Shown here piece by piece: positions 32,202-39,967 of a stretch of 64,000 nt of DNA. Both the position numbers and the translations under genes were made by a program. The notes below the pieces were generated by a model. It searched no databases, was not told the origin of the DNA, and was given only the letters and a program-made list of their open reading frames with translations. Source of the stretch: an uncultured Oscillibacter sp. (GTDB lineage Bacteria; Bacillota; Clostridia; Oscillospirales; Oscillospiraceae); assembly GCF_910579365.1 (NCBI RefSeq), contig NZ_CAJTUX010000004.1:1-64000 (forward strand). Reading direction: 5' to 3'. Within the stretch, counting starts at the first letter, position 1, and each line of letters starts with the position of its first letter.

Positions 32202-33914
32202 TCACAGCTCCCGCATCAGGTGGAAAGTCTGCATCAGCTGTAGAGACCCGTAGCCCCACTGGTTGTTGGGATAGCTCATGTCGGCCCGCCGGAGGCATCC
32301 CCGGATCAAGTAGGCCCGAATCTGGTAGGTTCCCATGGCCGGGTCGTTTCCCTCCCGAATGCCCCATTGGAGCAGCAGGGCGCAGGTGCCCGCCAGCACC
32401 GCCGCCGCCGCGCTGGTGCCGCTCATCAGACCGGGACCGTAGGGATATATGCCCCGAACGCCCACTCCCGGGGCCGTCAGGTCCGGCAGTACCCGGCCAT
32501 CCCAGGCGGGGCCCCGGGAACTCTTGGCGTACAGGCTCTTGCTGGCGCTGTCATAGGCTCCGCAGCAGATCACTCCCACGGCGGTGCCGGGACAGGTGAC
32601 GGTATAGTCCGGCGTGGCCGCCAGAAACTCCACCGAGGGCGCCACAAACCCCGTCATGGGCAGCCACACCTGATAGCTCCCGTTGAGCAGAACGTCCCCG
32701 TGGAGCTGGATGGTCCACACGCCGGGCGTGGCCCCCAGAATGCGGATCACCGTCAGCTGCCCGCCGCTGCCCTCTATGGGGAAGTGGTACTCAATCTGCA
32801 CTCTGGCGGCCTCCAGCACCAGCTTCACATCGGCGGCGGGGGCGACCCCCGGCCGGGCGGGCACCCGGCCCACCAGTTCCCCGGAGGGGGAGCGCACCGA
32901 AACCGACAGCCGGTCCGCCACCGAGTTCCACGCGGCGATGTACACGTTTCCCGCGTTTTCCCCCACCTTCAGGTCTACCTGCCCCGGCTTCTCCCCCGGC
33001 TCCAGGATGCCGCCGGTGTGGTGGCGGGCCTCGGCCTCGTTGCCCGCCGCCGCGCAGAGGCACACGCCCTTCTGAATGGAGACGGCGCTCAGATACTCCT
33101 CGAACACGCTGTAGCCGTCGTGGCTCCCCGCGTTGGTGCCAAGGCCAATGCAGATGGCCACCGGGCGGCCCAGCTCCCTGGCCTTTTGCAGGATGTATTC
33201 CACCCCCACCATCACGGCGCTGGACTCATAGGCGTGCTCCTGGTCCGCCGGAACGCAGAACCTCTCCCGGTAGAAGGGCCGGGCCTTTCGGAGCTTCACG
33301 GCGATGATCTCCGCGTCCGGGGCCGCGCCGGCGAAGTCCTGGGTCTCCCGCCCGGCGGCCACAGAGGCCAGGAAGGTGCCGTGTCCGTCCTCGTCCCGCT
33401 GGGGCACCCGGGCATAGGGGTCCCCGGACGTCAAGGCGGCGTCGATGTCCGCCTTGCTGTATTCCCGGCCCAGGAGAAAGCCGCTGGGCGGGTCCCCCTC
33501 GGCGGTCTGGTCGTAGATGTACTGAATCTTGCTGCTGCCGTCCTCATAGCGGAAGACGTCCTGGGTGTAGTCGATGCCCGTGTCCACAAAACCAATCAGC
33601 ACGCCCCGGCCCTTCAAGTTCAGATAGGGCTGGTTATGAACCTGCGAGATGCCCGCCGCCTCCAGGGCCGGACGGTCCAACAGCCCCAGCACCACGGAGG
33701 CGGAGCTGATAAAGGCGGTTCCCAGGGCCTCCTCCAGATGGTGAAAATTCTCCTGCTTGATATACCCCAGAACATAGCGCCCGGAGAGCATCTGCCCCAC
33801 CACCACCTCGTTGGACCCCCGCGCGTACTCGAAAAAGGAGTCGGTGGCCCGGGTGACAAAATCTACGGTATCCGGCGCGTGAATGAACTCCAGCGCCTCC
33901 TGTGAAAGACGCAT
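32202..33914 (-). CDS. Csp-like S8 (subtilisin) protease, paralogue 1
   Basis: A 570-residue subtilisin-family protein of the clostridial Csp germination-protease type, without a signal peptide. The triad is complete: Asp111 in FVDTGIDY, His178 in DGHGTFLAS, Ser501 in SGTSAAAAVLAG; the oxyanion Asn292 lies in AAGNEAEA. A jelly-roll-like insertion of about 140 residues (roughly 300-440) separates Asn from Ser, as in Csp proteins. CspB-type proteases activate the cortex hydrolase SleC during spore germination. Its ATG follows the second protease gene by one base with GGAAAGGGGG as ribosome binding site, so both are co-translated; a SleC-like gene is divergent next door. Confidence 0.85.
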   Translation of the reverse strand: MRLSQEALEFIHAPDTVDFVTRATDSFFEYARGSNEVVVGQMLSGRYVLGYIKQENFHHLEEALGTAFISSASVVLGLLDRPALEAAGISQVHNQPYLNLKGRGVLIGFVDTGIDYTQDVFRYEDGSSKIQYIYDQTAEGDPPSGFLLGREYSKADIDAALTSGDPYARVPQRDEDGHGTFLASVAAGRETQDFAGAAPDAEIIAVKLRKARPFYRERFCVPADQEHAYESSAVMVGVEYILQKARELGRPVAICIGLGTNAGSHDGYSVFEEYLSAVSIQKGVCLCAAAGNEAEARHHTGGILEPGEKPGQVDLKVGENAGNVYIAAWNSVADRLSVSVRSPSGELVGRVPARPGVAPAADVKLVLEAARVQIEYHFPIEGSGGQLTVIRILGATPGVWTIQLHGDVLLNGSYQVWLPMTGFVAPSVEFLAATPDYTVTCPGTAVGVICCGAYDSASKSLYAKSSRGPAWDGRVLPDLTAPGVGVRGIYPYGPGLMSGTSAAAAVLAGTCALLLQWGIREGNDPAMGTYQIRAYLIRGCLRRADMSYPNNQWGYGSLQLMQTFHLMREL

Positions 33915-33915
33915 G

Positions 33916-35475
33916 TCAAAGCCCCCTTTCCACGTGACTGACCAGCTCGTTCATGGTCCCGCAGAGATTCAGCCGCCCATAGCCCCACTGGGGATTGGGA
34001 TAGGCCATGAAGGGACTGCGGAGCGCCCCCTTGCACAAAAAGGCCTTCACCCGCTGGCCATAGAGAAACAGGTCGTTCCCCTGGACCACGCCCCACTCCA
34101 TCATCAGCGCCGCCGCGCCGGAGACAAAGGGCGCGGCCATGCTGGTGCCGGTGAACACGTCGTATCCCCCGCCGGCCTTGGCGGACCTGACGGCCTCCGC
34201 CGGGGCCGTCAGGTCCAGCAGCACCCGCCCTGCGCAGTCCTGGTCCCCCCGGCCGGAGAAGGGGCTGACCGTCTCCGTCTCTGGCCGGAAGCCTCCCACG
34301 GAAATGGGGTACAAGGCCGTGGCGGGGAGGGTGATGGTCAAATCCGGCTCCGGCTGGAGGAAGGCGGTGCGGTCGCTGACCTCCTCCACCGTGGGCAGCC
34401 AGACGTCAAAGCGGCCGTCGGACACCCGCTTGCCATGGCACCGCAGCTTCCAAAGACCGTCCAGCTCCCCGGCGGGAGCGTCCAGGAGAATCATGGCCTC
34501 CTGGGAGGCGCTGTAATGGGTGGGGACCCCGTAGAAAACCGACACCCGGATAGAGCCGAACCGGAGGAACCGGGTCCCCTCCGTCAGCATCCCGGTGGAC
34601 TGTCCGTTGGGCAGGATCAGCTCCAGCGCCGCCTCGTCCGCAAAGTTTTTCCACAGGGAGAGGTAGATCTGCTCTCTCCGGGTGGAGACGGTGAACTCCG
34701 CGTCCACCGTGCCCCCCTCCACCAGCCGGCCCCGGAAGTGGTGCGCGCCGGAGCCCTCGTTTCCGGCGGCGCAGACCACGGCGCTCCGCCCCCGCTGGGC
34801 GGATTGGTCGATGTAGGACTCGAACAGCGTCTGCCCCTGGTGGGAGCCGCAGTTGGTGCCGTAGCTGATGTTCACCACACAGGGCATCCCCCGCTCCTCC
34901 GCCTGGTCCAGCAGGTATTTCACTGCCCGCATCACGTCGGTGGTCCGGGCGGTGGCCAGCTTCACCGCCGCGATGGCCGCGCCGGGGGCCACGCCGCTGC
35001 GCCCGGCAGCAACCGCCGCCACGGCGGTGCCGTGGCCCGTCACGTCGGCGGAGGAGACAAGGCCCGCGGCGATCTCCTCCTTGGAATAGGCCGCCCCGCG
35101 GCGAAAGCCCTTGGGCGGCGTTCCCTCCGCCGTCATGTCCCAGAGGGCCGCAACGCGGCTGGTTCCATCCTCCCCCAGAAACTCCGGGTGGTTCAGGTCC
35201 AGCCCCGAGTCCACAAAGCCGATCATCACCCCCTGCCCCGACAGTCCCAAGCCGCTCTCGCGCTGGACCGGGGGAATGCAGGCGGCCTCCATGCTCCGGT
35301 CCGTCAGCCCGCTGAGCCGCCGGGCCGGTTCATAAAAGGTCACCTGCCGGTGCTCCAGCAGCCGCCGGGGAGGCTGGTTCTCCTCCAGCTCCATGATGGC
35401 AAACTGCGCGTCCAGCAGCTCCGTGGGATAGCCCAGGGAGAGGATATCGCCTGTGTATTTGATAATGTATTCCAT
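33916..35475 (-). CDS. Csp-like S8 (subtilisin) protease, paralogue 2
   Basis: A 519-residue Csp-type subtilase with intact Asp89 (GFVDSGLDLNH), His148 (DVTGHGTAVA), Asn239 (CAAGNEGS) and Ser445 (FTGTSMAAPF). A short N-terminal prodomain (1-70) precedes the catalytic domain and an insertion domain lies at about 255-370. Unlike C. difficile, where one Csp is a pseudoprotease, both copies here look catalytically competent. It is the first gene of the two-protease operon, with GGAGGG before ATG 35475, and faces the SleC-like gene across an 84-base divergent promoter region. Confidence 0.85.
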   Translation of the reverse strand: MEYIIKYTGDILSLGYPTELLDAQFAIMELEENQPPRRLLEHRQVTFYEPARRLSGLTDRSMEAACIPPVQRESGLGLSGQGVMIGFVDSGLDLNHPEFLGEDGTSRVAALWDMTAEGTPPKGFRRGAAYSKEEIAAGLVSSADVTGHGTAVAAVAAGRSGVAPGAAIAAVKLATARTTDVMRAVKYLLDQAEERGMPCVVNISYGTNCGSHQGQTLFESYIDQSAQRGRSAVVCAAGNEGSGAHHFRGRLVEGGTVDAEFTVSTRREQIYLSLWKNFADEAALELILPNGQSTGMLTEGTRFLRFGSIRVSVFYGVPTHYSASQEAMILLDAPAGELDGLWKLRCHGKRVSDGRFDVWLPTVEEVSDRTAFLQPEPDLTITLPATALYPISVGGFRPETETVSPFSGRGDQDCAGRVLLDLTAPAEAVRSAKAGGGYDVFTGTSMAAPFVSGAAALMMEWGVVQGNDLFLYGQRVKAFLCKGALRSPFMAYPNPQWGYGRLNLCGTMNELVSHVERGL

Positions 35476-35525
35476 ACAGCCCTCCGTCCCGATTCTTTCG
35501 GGCGGCCCCGGTGGAACCCCGCCCG

Positions 35526-35539
35526 CATAGAATAGTATA
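35526..35539. promoter_or_regulatory. Candidate sporulation-type -10 region between csp-like and sleC-like genes
   Basis: On the plus strand CATAGAATA at 35526-35534 matches the sigmaK -10 pattern CATANNNTA and is one base off the sigmaE pattern. On the minus strand TATACT lies at 35539-35534. Matching -35 elements are not convincing, so assignment to a sporulation sigma factor is tentative. Confidence 0.3.
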
Positions 35540-35559
35540 CGGAAAGGAGGACTGCCGTT

Positions 35560-36798
35560 ATGAATCCAACCTATCTGGACAAAGGCAATCTACAGGTTTT
35601 TGTAACCGCCGGAGACAGTCCCGCCCCCATCCCGGGGGCCAGGGTGCGCATCAGCGACCCGGAAAACGGCAAGGTGCTGGAGGAGCTCTCCACAGACGCG
35701 TCCGGCCAGACGCCCTTTGTGGAGCTGCCCGCGCCGCCCATTGAGCTCTCTGTCGCGGAGGGGGCGGCGGAGCAGCGGCCCTACGCCCTTTATAACGTCA
35801 CGGTCTCCGCCGAAGGACGGGAAACCCTTCACATCGGCGGGGTGGAGCTGCTGCCCACAGGCCGCTCCATCCAGCGGGCGGCGCTCTCCCCGGCCCGGTC
35901 CGGCGGCTTCAACGTACACAACGTGTTCCTGGCCCCCCACGCCCTCTGGGGCGAGCCCTCCACCCGCCAGCCGGAGGAGGAGGTCAAGCCCCTGCCGGAG
36001 CCGGAGGGGCTGGTGGTACTGCCGGAGCCGGTGATCCCGGAATTTGTCGTGGTCCACGCCGGGCGGCCGGACGACGCCTCCGCCCCCAACTACTGGGTCC
36101 GGTTCAAGGACTACATCAAAAACGTGGCGTGCAGCGAGATTTACTCCACCTGGAGAACCGAGGCCATCAAGGCCAACGTCCTGGCCATCCTCTCCTTCAC
36201 CCTGAACCGGGTCTATACGGAGTGGTATCGAGGGAAGGGGTATGACTTCACCATCACCAGCTCCACGGCCTTTGACCAGTCCTACTCCCACGACCGGACC
36301 ATCTTCCAGGAGATCGGCGTGGTGGTGGACGATCTGTTCACCACCTACGTCACCAAGGAGGGCATCGCCCAGCCCCTGTTCACCCAATACTGCGACGGGC
36401 GGCGGACGCAGTGCGGCGGGCTGAGCCAGTGGGGCTCTCAGGCTCTGGGGGAGCAGGGCTGGGACGCGATGAGCATCCTGCGCAAATACTACGGCTCGGA
36501 AATCTATCTCAAAAGCGCGGAGAGGGTGGAGGGCGTGCCCCTGTCCTACGGCGGCGAGGTGCTGTCTCCCGGCAGCGAGGGCGAGGCCGTCCGGACCATC
36601 CAGGAGCAGCTGAACCGCATCTCTGTCAACTTCCCCGCCATTCCCAAAATTCCGGCGGACGGCGCTTATGGCCCCGCCACCCAGGAAGCGGTAACCACCT
36701 TCCAAAGCATCTTTCATCTCCCCCAAACCGGCAGCGTGGACTTCGCCTCATGGTACGAGATTTCCAACGTATTCGTGGCCGTGGAAAAAATGGCCTGA
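35560..36798 (+). CDS. SleC-like spore cortex-lytic enzyme (SpoIID + peptidoglycan-binding domains)
   Basis: A 412-residue protein. It has an N-terminal beta-sandwich prodomain-like region (1-110, LQVFVTAGDSPAPIPGARVRI), a Pro/Glu-rich linker (about 130-165), and a SpoIID-type domain (about 180-325: VACSEIYSTWRTEAIKANVL, then CDGRRTQCGGLSQWGSQAL). A peptidoglycan-binding type 1 domain follows (about 335-405, LSPGSEGEAVRTIQEQLNRI and GAYGPATQEAVTTFQ). This is the SleC architecture, a lytic transglycosylase that degrades spore cortex after Csp cleavage. AAGGAGG precedes ATG 35560. The divergent Csp-like pair makes a compact germination module. Confidence 0.85.
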   Translation: MNPTYLDKGNLQVFVTAGDSPAPIPGARVRISDPENGKVLEELSTDASGQTPFVELPAPPIELSVAEGAAEQRPYALYNVTVSAEGRETLHIGGVELLPTGRSIQRAALSPARSGGFNVHNVFLAPHALWGEPSTRQPEEEVKPLPEPEGLVVLPEPVIPEFVVVHAGRPDDASAPNYWVRFKDYIKNVACSEIYSTWRTEAIKANVLAILSFTLNRVYTEWYRGKGYDFTITSSTAFDQSYSHDRTIFQEIGVVVDDLFTTYVTKEGIAQPLFTQYCDGRRTQCGGLSQWGSQALGEQGWDAMSILRKYYGSEIYLKSAERVEGVPLSYGGEVLSPGSEGEAVRTIQEQLNRISVNFPAIPKIPADGAYGPATQEAVTTFQSIFHLPQTGSVDFASWYEISNVFVAVEKMA

Positions 36799-36888
36799 CC
36801 GGCGCGGCGAAGCGCTCCTTGCCGTAAAGGTCCTGGAGTTCCGGAGCATCTGCCGGCTCCAATCCCTGCATGCTTACCCGGACGCACG

Positions 36889-36928
36889 GAATGCCCGGCG
36901 GCGAGAGACGTCTCGCCGCCGGGCATTC
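36889..36928. terminator. 18-bp perfect hairpin between convergent genes
   Basis: GAATGCCCGGCGGCGAGA (36889-36906) pairs perfectly with 36911-36928 across GACG. It lies between the 3' ends of the SleC-like gene and the minus-strand DUF6514-like gene and probably serves both. No long T tract on either side. Confidence 0.6.
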
Positions 36929-37009
36929 GCCGGTTTCCAAACAAAATTCCGCTCTGTCAAGACTCTGGAAGCCTTCCTCCGCCGGGTACGCGAGGCTGCG
37001 GGACGGCGC

Positions 37010-37237
37010 TCAAAGCAGCGTTTCCAAAATATCCGGCAGGCAGAGGGGATCCAGCTGCTTTTTCGTCAAGAGGCTGGCCAGGCGCAGAGTAAAGCCGAAA
37101 TCCGTGGATATGTCCGGCAGGATCATCAGCTCCCGGTCCTCCTCCTTTTCGCTCCAAAGAACCCGGAGTCCAAAGGTCCGCCGCCCGCCGGCGCAGGAAG
37201 CGCGCCCCTCATTTTCGATTGGCAAATACAGGAACAT
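37010..37237 (-). CDS. Small DUF6514-like protein
   Basis: A 75-residue protein whose C-terminal half (FGLRVLWSE, then LPDISTDFGFTLRLASLL and LDPLCLPDILETLL) has the layout of small Oscillospiraceae proteins of the DUF6514 type; function unknown. ATG 37237 has a strong GGAGGAGGTGG ribosome binding site, the main reason to accept it. It overlaps the 3' end of the upstream XRE gene by 29 bases in another frame, so the two are probably coupled. Confidence 0.65.
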   Translation of the reverse strand: MFLYLPIENEGRASCAGGRRTFGLRVLWSEKEEDRELMILPDISTDFGFTLRLASLLTKKQLDPLCLPDILETLL

Positions 37238-37478
37238 GGATGCCCACCTCCTCCGCCACTTCTGCGGGAGACAGTTCCAAAACGGCCAGCAGGCAGATGG
37301 TATCCAGGCAGTTTAAACTGCTCTTCCCTCCCTCGACCTGAATAATCCAACGCACAGAACAGTTCATGAGCTCGGCAAGCTTTTCCTGCGTAAGTCCACG
37401 GCTATTCCGTGCGTCGCGGATCATCCGCCCAAAGGCCACCTTCTGGGTTTGACTAGGCGTGCGTTTTTTGAACATCAT
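37209..37478 (-). CDS. Small XRE-family HTH regulator
   Basis: An 89-residue protein with one XRE helix-turn-helix (about residues 17-75: FGRMIRDARNSRGLTQEKLA, then MNCSVRWIIQVEGGKSSL). Two adjacent ATGs (37478 and 37475) follow AAGGAG. The recognition helix contains an atypical RWIIQVEGG. A 9-bp inverted repeat overlaps its ribosome binding site, consistent with autoregulation. Length and single-domain layout resemble antitoxin or phage-type repressors, but no toxin partner is recognisable; the overlapping downstream gene is DUF6514-like. Confidence 0.8.
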   Translation of the reverse strand: MMFKKRTPSQTQKVAFGRMIRDARNSRGLTQEKLAELMNCSVRWIIQVEGGKSSLNCLDTICLLAVLELSPAEVAEEVGIHVPVFANRK

Positions 37479-37485
37479 GATTTCT

Positions 37486-37507
37486 CCTTTATAGATTTCT
37501 ATAAAGG
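37486..37507 (-). promoter_or_regulatory. Dyad overlapping the XRE gene ribosome binding site
   Basis: CCTTTATAG (37486-37494) and CTATAAAGG (37499-37507) form a perfect 9-bp inverted repeat with a four-base spacer. Its right arm on the minus strand supplies the AAGG of the ribosome binding site. It may be a protein operator or an RNA hairpin that hides the site. Confidence 0.55.
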
Positions 37508-37801
37508 AAGATTATGCCAGCCTTTGCGCCCCGTCCATGCGCGCCGCATGCAGATTGGAAAAATTTGTAGAATTTTAAATGAAAACCGTTGGGCAGGCGG
37601 CGAAACAGCCCGCAGATTTGTTGTCCGTTCGTAACATTTCTTCGTTTTTTCCCGTGTCTCCCTGGGAAAGAAGCAAGAAACGGAACGGCTGCGGAGCAGA
37701 AAAACGCCCCCTCTTTTCAAACGCTTCACCGAAAAGAGGGGGACCCATTTTATGAGACGGCACTTCCGTTCTGCCGCCTTCCGCGCCGCCCGGCGGCACG
37801 G
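37508..37801. other. Intergenic region upstream of the small XRE gene
   Basis: About 290 bases without a supported gene. The only clear element is the terminator of the FapA-type gene at 37707-37742. An AT-rich stretch (37555-37585) could hold the XRE promoter, but no pair of boxes is convincing. Confidence 0.4.
37702..37742 (-). terminator. Intrinsic terminator of the FapA-type gene
   Basis: On the minus strand CCCCCTCTTTTC (37742-37731 side) pairs over 12 bp with its complement at 37718-37707, followed by CGTTTTTCTG. It lies about 60 bases past the FapA-type stop codon. Confidence 0.7.
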
Positions 37802-39541
37802 TTACATCAGCAGAATCTCTCCGCTGGCCAGCTTGGCGGTACACTGCCGGGACTCGTGCCGCAGGCGGAGAATCTCCTTCCCGAAGATGATCTCCGTTCC
37901 CGCGTACGCAACGCCGCACTCCAGCCGTCCGCTCTCTTTTTCCTTCTCCTTCTGTCCGGCCTTGTTGTCGGCCAGTTCCTCCTCCAGCTGCTTTAGCTTG
38001 AGCTCGGTTACGGAAATCTTCATTCGGACCTTGCCCATCAAACTGGACTTGGTCGGGCTGTCCAGCTGGGCCTCCAGCCTTTCCAGGTCCTGGCCCAGTT
38101 CTCTCAGCTCCTGTTTGACGAGGTCCCGCTCAAAGTTCGTGCAGGGAAGCCCCCCCAGGGAAACGGAGGTCTTGCACTCCGACTTGGCGCCCACGGCGCT
38201 GGCGCTGATCTTTCGGGCGGCCCAGACCCGGCCGCCTATGATGCTGCCCCGCCCGGAGCGGACCACCACCTCTCCGTCGCAGTAGACGCTGCCGTTGACA
38301 ATGCAGTCCGTCTGCAAATTTTCCCGGACATAGATGGTGGCGTTCTCGATATACTTGGAGAAGATGCACCCCGAGGCCCGAATGACCGTGGTCCCGTCCC
38401 CCAGGATACCCTTGACAACGGTCAGGTCGCCGCCGGCTTTCACGGTGCTGCCCGCTTCCACCACGCCGCCCACATAGATGTTCCCCATTGCCTTGACGGA
38501 AAAGCCGCTGATCACATCGCCCTTGATATTGACATCGCCCACGAACTTAATGCTCCCGGTGGAGAAGTCCACATTGCCGTCAATATCCAGCACCGGCTTC
38601 ACCTGGAAGCTGTTGCCGCTAAACTCCACATGACCGGCAATGGAGGCGATCAGCGCGTCTCCATCCTCGCTGATCTCCGTATTTCGGCCCTTGGGAAGGG
38701 GCACGGACTTTCCGCTCTTGGCGGGCACCTCCTGGTCCTGCACGGTCCGGCCCGGCTCCCCCTCGGTGGGCCGGATCAGGCGGCAGATCTCCTGCCCCTC
38801 CTTGACGTTGCAGATGCGGTTCAGGGCGGTATAATCCACCTGACCGAATTCGTCGACCTCCAGCACCCGTTCGATTACCCGGGGAACATAGTCCACAATG
38901 TTCCCGTTCCGCCCGTCGAAAGCGGGCTTCCCCTTCGCGGCCAGGTACAGGGTAAAATAGCGGTCCCGGTCGTGAACCGCCCGGTCCAGCAGCTTTCTGT
39001 CCACACCGTAGGAGATGCCGTGTTCCGACAGGCTCAGATCGATCATCTCCCGCGTCAGCTCCGCTCCCGCTCCGATGGGAGGGAGCACAATCATCCACGC
39101 GTAAATCTTATCGGAGGATAGAAAAAGCCAAGGGCGCGCGTCCAGCGCCACCGGCTCGTCCTCCGCCTCCTCCTTTTTCTTGCTGTGCTTGCCTCTGCTT
39201 CTTCCCTTGGCGGCCTTCAGCCGGGAACTGCAAACGCTCCCCAAGGACGATTGCAGCCGGTTTTTCTCCTTCGCAATCATCTCCGGAGGCAGAACGCCGT
39301 CCTCGTCCATACACAGCCGGGGCGGGGGCAGGCCCCCCTTTTCTTTCCGCCGGAGATCATAGAGCTGGCGGAGGGGATGCTCCGCAGGAACCTCCAGCAG
39401 GGAGGGGTCGTTTGAAGCAGGCTCCGAAACCTCCGGGACCTCCTCCACCGTGTTTGTCTGCTCTTTGGCAGGCAGCTCTTCCGGCATCTCTTGCTCTTTC
39501 GCGCCAAACAGAACCGACATCACTTTGTCCTTCAGCCACAT
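37802..39541 (-). CDS. FapA-family (DUF342) beta-helix protein
   Basis: A 579-residue protein. A low-complexity acidic N-terminus and a basic segment (KGRSRGKHSKKKEEAEDE, about 113-130) lead into the FapA N-terminal domain (about 150-280: VDRKLLDRAVHDRDRYFTLY). A right-handed beta-helix follows with repeated DVNIKGDVISGFSVKAMGNI-like turns (about 305-455), then a coiled coil (about 470-535, LVKQELRELGQDLERLEAQL). FapA proteins were named for flagellar assembly but also occur in non-flagellated clostridia with unknown structural roles. No flagellar genes are nearby. It is monocistronic with its own promoter and terminator. Confidence 0.87.
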   Translation of the reverse strand: MWLKDKVMSVLFGAKEQEMPEELPAKEQTNTVEEVPEVSEPASNDPSLLEVPAEHPLRQLYDLRRKEKGGLPPPRLCMDEDGVLPPEMIAKEKNRLQSSLGSVCSSRLKAAKGRSRGKHSKKKEEAEDEPVALDARPWLFLSSDKIYAWMIVLPPIGAGAELTREMIDLSLSEHGISYGVDRKLLDRAVHDRDRYFTLYLAAKGKPAFDGRNGNIVDYVPRVIERVLEVDEFGQVDYTALNRICNVKEGQEICRLIRPTEGEPGRTVQDQEVPAKSGKSVPLPKGRNTEISEDGDALIASIAGHVEFSGNSFQVKPVLDIDGNVDFSTGSIKFVGDVNIKGDVISGFSVKAMGNIYVGGVVEAGSTVKAGGDLTVVKGILGDGTTVIRASGCIFSKYIENATIYVRENLQTDCIVNGSVYCDGEVVVRSGRGSIIGGRVWAARKISASAVGAKSECKTSVSLGGLPCTNFERDLVKQELRELGQDLERLEAQLDSPTKSSLMGKVRMKISVTELKLKQLEEELADNKAGQKEKEKESGRLECGVAYAGTEIIFGKEILRLRHESRQCTAKLASGEILLM

Positions 39542-39711
39542 GTTTGCAACACCTCACTTTTGAAACCCTGCTTGAAAAGGCGGGATACCGGAATGGGACA
39601 AGTTTTTGTCGGGCAGAAGGATTCCGCCCCGGAACCCTGACCGATTACAAAAAGCGCCCGAAAGCCGTGTTCTGACATTTTTCAAACCGAGCTTTATATT
39701 TTGACGCTTTT

Positions 39712-39740
39712 ATTATACCTGACAAGACCTTCATTGACAA
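39712..39740 (-). promoter_or_regulatory. SigmaA promoter of the FapA-type gene
   Basis: Minus strand TTGTCA (39740-39735) and a perfect TATAAT (39717-39712) with a 17-bp spacer. Confidence 0.75.
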
Positions 39741-39877
39741 GATGCAACTGCACAATCTGAAAAGAATTTCTCTTTTTCGCCCTGCGTTCCGCTCTGTTTC
39801 TCGCATTAAAATTCATACGCGCAGACGGTTCCCAAAATCCGTGCGCGGCATTCAAAGCTGTCTGCCGCCGGTGAAAC

Positions 39878-39908
39878 GGGAGAGGAACCCTTTCCGGGTT
39901 CCTCTCCC
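39878..39908 (-). terminator. Hairpin after the histidine kinase gene
   Basis: GGGAGAGGAACCC (39878-39890) pairs perfectly over 13 bp with 39896-39908 across TTTCC, about 60 bases past the kinase stop. Only a short T stretch (CGTTTC) follows on the minus strand. Confidence 0.55.
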
Positions 39909-39967
39909 AGCGCTCTTTCCGCCCGCGTCCGGCCCGTCTCCTCCCTGCCGGACAGACACGGGCTTTT

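Larger units (their letters stand above)
39542..39967. other. Intergenic region upstream of the FapA-type gene
   Basis: About 425 bases between the FapA-type and histidine-kinase genes. It holds the FapA-type promoter (39712-39740), a leader of about 165 bases, and the hairpin at 39878-39908. No gene seen. Confidence 0.5.
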
